From: Planctomycetota bacterium | GTDB lineage: Bacteria; Planctomycetota; Phycisphaerae; WQYP01 | NCBI GenBank assembly: GCA_021804985.1 | Contig: JAJZGD010000009.1 | Location: 1-34,621 of the forward strand | Reading direction: 5' to 3' | DNA: 34,621 nucleotides | In this document: positions 25,276-32,392 of the stretch, one piece after another | How the letters are laid out: each line of letters starts with the position of its first letter | Position numbering within the stretch: the stretch's first letter is position 1 | Translations under genes and position numbers: made by a program | Notes under the pieces: model-generated | Databases searched by the model: none | What the model was told of the DNA's origin: nothing | What the model saw: the letters and a program-made list of their open reading frames with translations, nothing else

Positions 25276-26814
25276 TCACGGCAGCCGAAATGTATAGATG
25301 CTGATGGCATGCGGCGCCGCCGCCAACAGACCGACTTTGCCACTCTTGTGATAAATCATGAGCAGATGGGTATGCATCATTCGGCCAAACTTTTTCCCGC
25401 TTAACCGAAACCCTTCCAAAACCATATGACGCGTGGATGTTATGTGCAGGGCGGCAAGCTGGTAACCGCGAACCAGGCGGATGCCGGGAACCACCGCCGC
25501 CAAATTGGTGCTCAGAATCGCCCGGGCTGATCCGCCGCGATTGATCACCGCAAGCCGCAGCATGTGGTCCGAGCCCAGAAATGCATAACAATTCAAATTG
25601 GCCCGCGTATGGTAACTCAGCGCTATCGGGCGACTGCCGGCTTGCATAACGTCGGCCGCAACCAGCATGCCGTAATAAATCGGCATTCGGTGTAGTTTTC
25701 CACCCGGCGTGTAAACCAGCGGGCCATAGTAGCCGGGAAACTGATCGACCCCCTGCGACATATGTATATTCACACCCGCACCGCCCGCCCGGCCCACCGC
25801 GAGCAGTGTGGAGGCCCCCCACAGAGCGGACGCCAGGGTGTTGCTCACCCCGAGCTTTCCGCCGCCCCACGCCGAATTCATTTCGCCAAAGCGCACCGGC
25901 AAATGGTAGGGCTGCGCCGCCCGGATCACGGGGCGTATCTCACGGGCGTAGTCGGCGGCGGCGGATGCCTTGAGCAAGTTGGCGATGCTCGCAAATTTGG
26001 GATTGGAAGGGCTTTTGATCGGTGCGCCCAGCGCATAGCGATGAAGCGATACGATGGCCAGCCGCGCATGCTCCTGCCGGATAAAGCTCGGAATCTGCGC
26101 CGCCCAGCCGCCGCCAAATGCCGGGCCTTCAATTTCATTGGGGGCTTTCAGCAGGGGCTTAATGGCTTGGTAATAGCGCGTCCAGCGCCGCAGATACAGC
26201 TTGTAATTGTTGTGCTTCCAGATGCCGCCGAAACGCCCGAAAAAATCCGGTTCGTTGCCGATTTCAAACGCGGCGATGGAGTGCCATCCGATGATTTTGC
26301 CCGCCTCCTTCACCAGTTTAACCGCCAGCGCCGGCTGATTAACACCCAGGTTCAGCCCGATCACGTATTTGCATCCCGTGGCCACCGCCAGGCGGTGCAA
26401 TCGAACCAGGCAATCGCGACTTATATTGATATGAACAAACTTTTGCATATGCCGCAGCGTTGGCAGGTTATACGCCGCCTCATCCTGCGAATTGCCGCCA
26501 ATGCGCAGCAGCATCGGCCCGCTAAGCCGTTCCAGTGCCTTGACCGCACCAACCATCTTTTGCAGGCGTCCATGCTTTCGCTCCGTCAAATGGTTGATCA
26601 GCCCCCATTCAATGGAAAATCCCATAAACATCTGCGGCACGCGCGGCCCAGGATGCAAAAAATCAAACCGCAGGGCGATACGCAGCGGTCGCACCGGCTG
26701 CGGCGCCGCCGCAATACATGCCGCAGTCCACAATCCGCCTGCCAGCGCCGCCGCGAGGCCCGCAGCAATAATTCCCTTCCCCCAAACCCCCGGCAGAAAC
26801 GTCTTTTTATGCAT
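25276..26814 (-). CDS. Secreted GH79-type glycosidase (beta-glucuronidase-like)
   Basis: 512 residues; ATG 26814 chosen because AGGGA lies 7 bases upstream (in-frame ATGs at 26820 and 26835 are badly placed). The hydrophobic N-terminus GIIAAGLAAALAGGLWTAACIAAA is a signal peptide; the Cys at 32 raises the option of a lipoprotein, but the -3/-1 context is not a clear lipobox. The (beta/alpha)8 body has FMGFSIEW, LLRIGGNSQDEA, AFEIGNEPDFFGRF with the probable acid/base Glu (188), and VRFGEMNSAWGGG with the probable nucleophile Glu (311). A C-terminal beta domain follows (from about 400). This matches GH79, whose bacterial members cleave glucuronides or 4-O-methyl-glucuronides. GH39/GH30-like alternatives are less likely given the GEMNS motif. 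It sits 71 bp after the glycogen synthase and 65 bp before the M48 gene. Confidence 0.85.
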   Translation of the reverse strand: MHKKTFLPGVWGKGIIAAGLAAALAGGLWTAACIAAAPQPVRPLRIALRFDFLHPGPRVPQMFMGFSIEWGLINHLTERKHGRLQKMVGAVKALERLSGPMLLRIGGNSQDEAAYNLPTLRHMQKFVHINISRDCLVRLHRLAVATGCKYVIGLNLGVNQPALAVKLVKEAGKIIGWHSIAAFEIGNEPDFFGRFGGIWKHNNYKLYLRRWTRYYQAIKPLLKAPNEIEGPAFGGGWAAQIPSFIRQEHARLAIVSLHRYALGAPIKSPSNPKFASIANLLKASAAADYAREIRPVIRAAQPYHLPVRFGEMNSAWGGGKLGVSNTLASALWGASTLLAVGRAGGAGVNIHMSQGVDQFPGYYGPLVYTPGGKLHRMPIYYGMLVAADVMQAGSRPIALSYHTRANLNCYAFLGSDHMLRLAVINRGGSARAILSTNLAAVVPGIRLVRGYQLAALHITSTRHMVLEGFRLSGKKFGRMMHTHLLMIYHKSGKVGLLAAAPHAISIYTFRLP

Positions 26815-26885
26815 TGTCATTTCCCTAAAAACCATCACGAATCGCAGTCGGATGTATGGACGCGGGGCTTCAAGTGCGCAGGGCT

Positions 26886-29015
26886 TTAAGTCCCAACGAC
26901 CGCCATTTTTCCGATCGCCATCCGATACGCATGCGAATAGTGCGATATCAAATTGGCCCAATCAAAATATTCGCTCAGGCGTTCCACACGGTTGCGCAAT
27001 TCAATGCGGCCGCGGCGATCTTTAATCGCGAAGTTGAATAGTATTTCCGTTAGCTGATTGGCCGCCGCATCAAAATTGTGATAGCGCCGGCCGACCACAA
27101 ACAGCCCGTGGGCGCCCGGGTCGGCAATGTTTTCCAGCACATAGCTGCCGAAACCGGCCAGATCGCTGGTAACCGCCGTCACACCGCTCGCCACGCATTC
27201 CATCGGGGTGTAGCCCCACGGTTCGTAATAACTGGGAAATACCCCCATGTGGCATCCGCGCACAAATTGATCGTAATCCAACCGGATCAGCGGCGAAGTG
27301 GCCGAGAGAAAATCCGGATGGAAAACCACTTTCACCGGATCCTCGCGGGAGTTAAAGAGGCGGCAATGCCGAAGCTGCTGCAGGATCGCATCATTGGCAT
27401 CATCCCAGAGATCATGCGTCACGATGGATGGCTGCCGCCAGTTGCGCCACGCATGCATGCCCCGCTTAAGTTTCACCAAATCCTCTTCGCCGATTAAATC
27501 ACCCGAATTGGGAATGCGCCCCATACTTACATGATGAAGCAGCCGCCGGCCCATGTTCTCCGAAACGCGTTTGCACGCCTCACCAAGATCATCAAACATG
27601 GCCTGGCTTTTAAGCACGTCCACATTGATGCTTTTAAAATGGGCCCGGGTAACAATAAACGCCACCACTGTCGCATTCACATTGGCCGTGCGCATCCAGT
27701 GGTTCAGCCGCGCCAGCGATTCAATAAAAAGATTGATCCCCTTGTTGGTATATTCGTAGCGGCCCGCCGTGAAAAGGTAAATCGTCCGGTCCAGATCAAA
27801 CGTGTAAGACGGGAAAAAATGCCCCGCCACAAAATTATGAATCACTTCCTTGTACTGCTTGTGCAGATTCTGGAACTCATGTAGAAATGAAAACTTGTTG
27901 ATGTTCAGCCCGTTGGGCGTTACGACATCGGGCCGGCGGCACAGCAACTTTTCCGCCTCCAGCGCCGTGACATCCGATACCGTGGTGAACACATCCGCCT
28001 GATCCGCCGCGCCGCGCTCAATGCAGTACCGGGCATAAATGTTGTAATGCCCAGCCGCATGATCCGCATTGATATGATCGATCTTGGCGTAAAAATCCGG
28101 GTTGTCCGTGCACAAATACCGCCCCAGCAGCGTCGCGTGCGTTGTAAATACACTTGCCACCGGCAGCTTTAAATACTTGATGCGCATCAGGCCCAGACCG
28201 CTCATCCACTCGTGAAAGTGTGCCACAATGGGCCGCCGGCCGGCGCACACTTCCGAAAGCACCTGAAAGAACATGCCCGCCAGAAATCCAAATGCGATAA
28301 CGTTATCCACATCGCCGTCTGCCGGGGGCGATTCAATGCGATGATCCGCCCATAGAATGTGCTTAAATTCTCCCAACCGACCAAATGCCGCCCGAAAGTC
28401 GAGCAGAACCACCTGCGGGCGGCCATCAATAAGCCAATACCCGTAGTAGGCGCGAACGCCCAACTGCTCCAGCCGTGAAATCGTATGTGCCAGCATCGGC
28501 GGGGCGGCTGCGGGTTCAAATTCAATTGCGGCCGTATCCGCGTTGTATGGGCCGACGAGGCAGTAGCGGCTCTCCCATGCGCGGACCATGGTGGGGGCCT
28601 TGGATCGGATCACCGTATAGATGCCGCCGAGTTGCCAGCAAACTTCCCACGCCAGTTCAAACAGCAGGGGACTGTCTTCACCGGCGGCGTTGGGATCGGT
28701 GGGCAGTGCCGCGGCGGCGTTCTTTTTCAGTTCTTCCCAAAGATGGGCGGGCAGCGGATCAAAAACGCGGTGCGGCTCGCGAACGGGCATAGACTTGCCC
28801 CGCCGACTTTTGCCCGTGGCGGGCGAGCCTGGCCCGGCGGCATCGGTGCCGGGTGGTTCGAAGCCCGTCACCTTGCCCGCGCTGGCCGCCCCGGCCGTGT
28901 CGCCTTTCTTCTTTCCGTCTGGGCCAGCCGGCGGCATTGTGTGGGCTAAATCTTCGGCGGCGCTTTTCGATGCTGAAGCAGCGGTTTGCGACGACACAAC
29001 TTTTTTTGACGCCAT
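26886..29015 (-). CDS. Eukaryote-type (GT3) glycogen synthase
   Basis: 709 residues. Adds glucose from UDP-glucose (possibly ADP-glucose) to the growing alpha-1,4 chain of glycogen. It belongs to GT3, as in fungi and animals, not the usual bacterial GT5 GlgA: FELAWEVCWQLGGIYTVIRSKA (119-140), AHFHEWMSGLGL, FTTHATLLGRYLC, TVSDVTALEAE, VTPNGLNINKF, AGRYEYTNKGINLFIESL, and PSYYEPWGYTPMECVASG with the catalytic Glu. The C-terminal helix DRRGRIELRNRVERLSEYFDW (from 666) keeps Arg at 667, 668, 670, 674, 676 and 679, the spacing of the arginine cluster that senses glucose-6-phosphate in yeast and mammalian enzymes. The first ~85 residues are a disordered Ala/Gly/Lys/Pro-rich lead absent from other family members. 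GGGAA precedes the ATG. Cytosolic. Confidence 0.94.
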   Translation of the reverse strand: MASKKVVSSQTAASASKSAAEDLAHTMPPAGPDGKKKGDTAGAASAGKVTGFEPPGTDAAGPGSPATGKSRRGKSMPVREPHRVFDPLPAHLWEELKKNAAAALPTDPNAAGEDSPLLFELAWEVCWQLGGIYTVIRSKAPTMVRAWESRYCLVGPYNADTAAIEFEPAAAPPMLAHTISRLEQLGVRAYYGYWLIDGRPQVVLLDFRAAFGRLGEFKHILWADHRIESPPADGDVDNVIAFGFLAGMFFQVLSEVCAGRRPIVAHFHEWMSGLGLMRIKYLKLPVASVFTTHATLLGRYLCTDNPDFYAKIDHINADHAAGHYNIYARYCIERGAADQADVFTTVSDVTALEAEKLLCRRPDVVTPNGLNINKFSFLHEFQNLHKQYKEVIHNFVAGHFFPSYTFDLDRTIYLFTAGRYEYTNKGINLFIESLARLNHWMRTANVNATVVAFIVTRAHFKSINVDVLKSQAMFDDLGEACKRVSENMGRRLLHHVSMGRIPNSGDLIGEEDLVKLKRGMHAWRNWRQPSIVTHDLWDDANDAILQQLRHCRLFNSREDPVKVVFHPDFLSATSPLIRLDYDQFVRGCHMGVFPSYYEPWGYTPMECVASGVTAVTSDLAGFGSYVLENIADPGAHGLFVVGRRYHNFDAAANQLTEILFNFAIKDRRGRIELRNRVERLSEYFDWANLISHYSHAYRMAIGKMAVVGT

Positions 29016-29583
29016 TGCTTCCCTTTCCGCACAGAACAGATGAGCGCCTGGCCCGCAAGGCCAGGTGTCGGTTCGCTTGGCAGTTTACCGGCGCCGCACA
29101 CCTTTCGCGATACATCGCCGGGGCACCAAATTCCCCCGACACGTCCGCCGCCACGCCACACGAAACATGGCACATGCCACACGCCCCACGACACAGGGCG
29201 CGCCGTTGTGCCGCCGCCGGCATCGAATTGGCCGGACCCAGCCGACCGGCCGCGCTCGACCGGCGTAACCATCGCCGCGGTATGCAACGGTGCGCTTGAT
29301 CAGCCGCGCAAGCCTGCCGGGCGCTTTCCGCCGTCGTAACCCATAGCGATGAACACCCTTGTAGTCACATTAAGACCCGCAATGTTCGCCCCGCGTCCCG
29401 GGCCGGTTAACATAAAGTTAATATAGCATTAAGCGTGGATAAAGCCAACCCCTGGCACGTGAGGGCACGCCAAAAGCGTTGATTTATAGGATGCGGCAGC
29501 CAGAATAGGCATTATACATTTGACGAATCACGCCCTTTATCTGTCCTATAATATGCGATGGACGGAAAGATATAAATTTGTCC
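29016..29583. other. Divergent promoter region between glycogen synthase and pseudopilin genes
   Basis: No supported gene. GC-rich up to about 29400, then clearly AT-richer with TTAACATAAAGTTAATATAG near 29405-29430, where a minus-strand promoter for the glycogen synthase is plausible. A TTGATT-17-AGAATA pair at 29479-29507 is another weak plus-strand option. Confidence 0.4.
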
Positions 29584-29611
29584 TTGCATTTACCGAATTG
29601 TTGGATATACT
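29584..29611 (+). promoter_or_regulatory. Candidate sigma-70-type promoter of the pseudopilin gene
   Basis: TTGCAT (29584-29589), a 16-base spacer and TATACT (29606-29611) in an AT-rich stretch. It would give a leader of about 140 bases that includes the hairpin at 29675-29707. The consensus fit is moderate. Confidence 0.4.
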
Positions 29612-29674
29612 AAATCACGTCAGACCCAACGGATTCTTTAAAACAATTCGAATCCGGGTCAGTGAAAGAGCAGA

Positions 29675-29707
29675 TTTCGCCTTTGTCGTTACAACTTTCA
29701 GGCGAAA
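29675..29707 (+). promoter_or_regulatory. Leader hairpin upstream of the pseudopilin gene
   Basis: TTTCGCCT (29675-29682) and AGGCGAAA (29700-29707) form a perfect 8-bp stem with a 17-base loop, 50 bases before the GTG start. It could be an attenuator-like or protein-binding leader element, or an operator. The ribosome-binding site AAGGAGA (29746-29752) lies downstream and is not masked by this stem. Confidence 0.4.
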
Positions 29708-29757
29708 CAAAGGGATGTGAACTTTACGGTCAGTCGTCGTGATTTAAGGAGATCGCC

Positions 29758-30594
29758 GTGTTAAATTCGCTCAATGGCCCCACGACGCGGGATAATCGGG
29801 CGCGCGGCTTCACACTCGTCGAATTGCTGGTGGTGATTTCCATCATCGCGCTGCTCATCGCGCTGCTGCTTCCAGCACTTGCCAAAGCCCGGCACCTCGC
29901 CCTTCGTGTAACCTGTTCCGTCAATCTCCGATCCCTTGGCCTCGGCTGTGCGGAGTACGCGCAGGAATATTACAATTCTTATCCGCCTGCCAAAGGACTC
30001 GCCTTAAACCCCGTGCCCTACTCATGGCCATTTGGCGATCTCGCGGGCGCCTATGGCCAAGCTGGCGCACCAGCCGTCGACGCTTTTTACCCGTGGGGCC
30101 TCGGGCTGCTGTATTTCACCAAGACAATCAATACGCCGACCATTTATTATTGCCCCGAGGGTGATTATTTCACGCCGCAAAATACGCCAAATTATTACAT
30201 CGGCAATTTGGGAAAACCCGGCGGCCCGCCAAACTACCAATCAGTTTATCTCGGCTACTGCTACTACTACCAGCGGGCATCCGGCTATTTCAGCGGGGGA
30301 AATACCTACCCGCTCATTGCCGCCACCAATCCCACCGATCGCTCGGTGCAGGTTGTGCGTGAAGTATTTCCCGGATTTACGCAATCGCCCGTTGACAAGC
30401 CCGGATCGATCCTCGCTTCAGACATTACAGTCTCGGACCAAGGCGGCGGGTGGAATAATTTCTCCAATCACATGGGAGAAAATTACAACGTCAATGGTGG
30501 CAATGTTCTATATAACGATGGGCACGTTTCATGGACGAATGCAGATAAGATGCAATGTCGCCTGGAGTTCGAAGGATTGGACTTCTGGCAATGA
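29758..30594 (+). CDS. Type IV pilin-like pseudopilin (planctomycete H-x-DG type)
   Basis: 278 residues. GTG 29758 follows AAGGAGA at a good distance. Residues 17-40 hold the prepilin motif RGFTLVELLVVISIIALLIA: cleavage by prepilin peptidase between Gly and Phe, Glu at +5, and a hydrophobic helix that would pack in a pilus or type II secretion pseudopilus. Many Tyr/Pro/Gly residues follow, and the end has GGNVLYNDGHVSW, the C-terminal H/DG signature of the pseudopilin families expanded in Planctomycetes and Verrucomicrobia (DUF1559/HX9DG type). In these phyla the genes often sit alone next to secreted enzymes or PEP-CTERM genes, as here. The export or assembly machinery is not in the window. 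Role inferred: cell-surface or secretion-related. Confidence 0.9.
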   Translation: MLNSLNGPTTRDNRARGFTLVELLVVISIIALLIALLLPALAKARHLALRVTCSVNLRSLGLGCAEYAQEYYNSYPPAKGLALNPVPYSWPFGDLAGAYGQAGAPAVDAFYPWGLGLLYFTKTINTPTIYYCPEGDYFTPQNTPNYYIGNLGKPGGPPNYQSVYLGYCYYYQRASGYFSGGNTYPLIAATNPTDRSVQVVREVFPGFTQSPVDKPGSILASDITVSDQGGGWNNFSNHMGENYNVNGGNVLYNDGHVSWTNADKMQCRLEFEGLDFWQ

Positions 30595-30936
30595 AAGTTT
30601 AGTGGCGGCGTGTGGCCGCAAAAAGGTTCCGGGTCATAGTGGCCAGTCCTCATGCGGCGCCCGGCGTCACACGCGGCCACGCCCGGCACATACCTGATCG
30701 TGTTTGTGTGCATTCGTCGTTCTTCCGCAAGGGAGGAGTGATAAGGAGGTGTGGCCATAGACATCGATAAGTCCGTTTGAGCCAAGTCGCCTCATTTCTG
30801 AGGCCGTGCCGAAGTAAATTCAGAACGCCATATACGTTGATATATGGCACCGCAGTCCGCCCGGTTTTGGCGGATAATAAACCGTCGACCTCTTTTATTT
30901 ATTTGAAAGAGAGAGACAACATGTGGAGGAAATTAC
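30595..30936. other. 342-bp gap before the PEP-CTERM gene
   Basis: No supported gene. Contains imperfect GC-rich complementarity (GGCGTGTGGCCGC near 30607 and GCGGCCACGCC near 30673) and the perfect inverted repeat at 30827-30848. Just upstream of the next gene, TGTGGAGGAAATTAC supplies its ribosome-binding site. Confidence 0.4.
30827..30848. promoter_or_regulatory. Perfect inverted repeat upstream of the PEP-CTERM gene
   Basis: GCCATATA (30827-30834) and TATATGGC (30841-30848) with a 6-base centre, 89 bases before the start codon. TTCTGA and TCAGAA (about 30796 and 30819) form a second, weaker pair just upstream. It could be an operator or a leader hairpin. A TGGCAC at 30845 lacks a proper -12 element, so sigma-54 use is not supported. 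Confidence 0.4.
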
Positions 30937-32238
30937 ATGTTTTCCAAGTCAAAGTCATTGGCGCTCCTTTGCGCCGCCGCCGGCGTAGCATCGGCTGCCG
31001 CCGTCGCCCAGGCCCAGACCAGCATCGCCATCGTCAACCCTGATTTTAATCAGGTACTCGAATCCGCTGGATCAACCGTCACGGGCACCATTCCCACGAA
31101 TTCCTACTCCAGTGGGTGGGGCACCACTACCTTCAGCTCGCCCGTCAGCTACAGCGATGGAACCTCCAGCACGGCGGGATATGCGCCCGGGTGGTCCAGC
31201 CCTGGCAGTTCCGGCGAAGAGAATCTACTGGCCGCAGGAACACGTGTGGCTGGCGATTATGGTTACGCCCAATCCACCGCCTTGCAGCAGGGGTTAACCG
31301 CCACGGTTACGCCCGGCGCAACCTATCTATTGTCTGCCGGTGCCGATGTACGTTTCGGCACTGAGGGGATTTACATGAACCTCCTTGCGAATGGCGCCCC
31401 CATGCTCGGCGTCTATTCGGGCGGCCCCGCGGGTGCCCAGCAGGCTCCAAGCCCGATATACGAAGTGGTGACCGCACCGGCCAACGCGACCGGCCCCTTG
31501 GGAATTCAGCTTGGCGATATTCCCGGAGCCTCCGCTCAAGCCATCTACAACAACGTCTCACTGATTCAAGATCCCACCAGTAACATACCGCCGATCGTTA
31601 ATAATGCATTTGCAGCTACGAATCTGGGAACGGCCCCCCCAACGCCGGGTCTCTTGGATCAGTCAAACATGGCTCCCACGGGCACCGTCGGAACGACCAC
31701 AAATCCCAATTACTACACCAACAACGCGGGATCGTCGCCGGGCGAAACGTTTACGACCGGAGCGCTCCCGACATACAACCTCAACAGCATCACGGTACTT
31801 GATGCGTCCGAACACGGTGGCTTCAAGGGTGGAACCACCCTTACGCTGGGCCTCTACAGCATGGCCGGTAACGTTCCCACCGCAATGGACGTCCTCAATG
31901 CGGTCATACCGGTGGGAACAGGAGCCGCCTCCGGCGACTTCATCCAACTCGCGCTGGGCAGCCCTATTTTATTAAAGGGCAATACCGTCTACGGTTACAG
32001 CCTCCTGAACAATAACGGCTATTCCGGGCTCGGCGTTGATTCCGCTAATGATTACACCGGCGGCCAACTCGGCATGTTTGGCAACGGTGCCTTGACCGCA
32101 TATCCAGGCTCGCCAAATGCCATTTTTGACGTCGGACTGTCCGCGGGCCCCGTTCCCGAACCGGCCAGTCTTGGCATCTTGGCTTTCGGCGGCTTGGCAA
32201 CCTTGCTCCTGGTCCGCAGGAACAAGGCTCGCGTATAA
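30937..32238 (+). CDS. PEP-CTERM sorted surface protein
   Basis: 433 residues; the ATG at 30937 follows GGAGGA. Signal peptide at 1-27 (SLALLCAAAGVASAAAVAQAQ, cut after AQA). The mature part is low-charge, rich in Thr/Ser/Gly/Asn/Pro, with two beta-sandwich-like halves (about 28-210 and 220-400); the first starts SIAIVNPDFNQVLES, a jelly-roll-like start. The last 28 residues are the sorting signal: VPEPASLGILAFGGLATLLL followed by VRRNKARV, that is, PEP motif, membrane helix and basic tail. An exosortase/EpsH enzyme, encoded outside the window, should recognise and process it, leaving the protein on the outer surface or in extracellular matrix. Function beyond that is unknown. A strong terminator follows. 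Confidence 0.93.
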   Translation: MFSKSKSLALLCAAAGVASAAAVAQAQTSIAIVNPDFNQVLESAGSTVTGTIPTNSYSSGWGTTTFSSPVSYSDGTSSTAGYAPGWSSPGSSGEENLLAAGTRVAGDYGYAQSTALQQGLTATVTPGATYLLSAGADVRFGTEGIYMNLLANGAPMLGVYSGGPAGAQQAPSPIYEVVTAPANATGPLGIQLGDIPGASAQAIYNNVSLIQDPTSNIPPIVNNAFAATNLGTAPPTPGLLDQSNMAPTGTVGTTTNPNYYTNNAGSSPGETFTTGALPTYNLNSITVLDASEHGGFKGGTTLTLGLYSMAGNVPTAMDVLNAVIPVGTGAASGDFIQLALGSPILLKGNTVYGYSLLNNNGYSGLGVDSANDYTGGQLGMFGNGALTAYPGSPNAIFDVGLSAGPVPEPASLGILAFGGLATLLLVRRNKARV

Positions 32239-32257
32239 TCCTGCACCCATATTGAGT

Positions 32258-32304
32258 GCTTGCCGCGGCATCCATCGCTGCGGCAAGCCCTCTTTCTACT
32301 TTTA
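32258..32304 (+). terminator. Intrinsic terminator of the PEP-CTERM gene
   Basis: Perfect 9-bp stem GCTTGCCGC (32258-32266) and GCGGCAAGC (32280-32288), 13-base loop, followed by CCTCTTTCTACTTTT. It begins 19 bases after the stop codon. The T-tract is interrupted, but the stem is strong. Confidence 0.75.
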
Positions 32305-32392
32305 AAGGCGGCCAACCCTCCTGATAAATCGGGTAAATTCGCAAAACTGCCTCCAGCGCCGCTATGATCTTGGCTGATTGCAGGAACCCCGC

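Noticed and set aside
25762-26889. 375-residue frame antisense to the GH79 gene
   Set aside because: A shadow frame of GC-rich coding DNA: Arg/Gln/Pro-rich, no motif, and the opposite strand is a clear GH79 enzyme.
29520-29552. TTGACG and TATAAT as a sigma-70 promoter before the pseudopilin gene
   Set aside because: The spacer is 21 bases, too long. The TTGCAT-16-TATACT pair at 29584-29611 fits better.
29520-29720. Small 66-residue frame upstream of the pseudopilin gene
   Set aside because: Starts with TTG and has no ribosome-binding site; it covers the probable promoter and leader hairpin.
30845-30861. Sigma-54 promoter (TGGCAC) before the PEP-CTERM gene
   Set aside because: The -12 part reads TCCGC, with GC one base out of place against TTGC, so the consensus fails.
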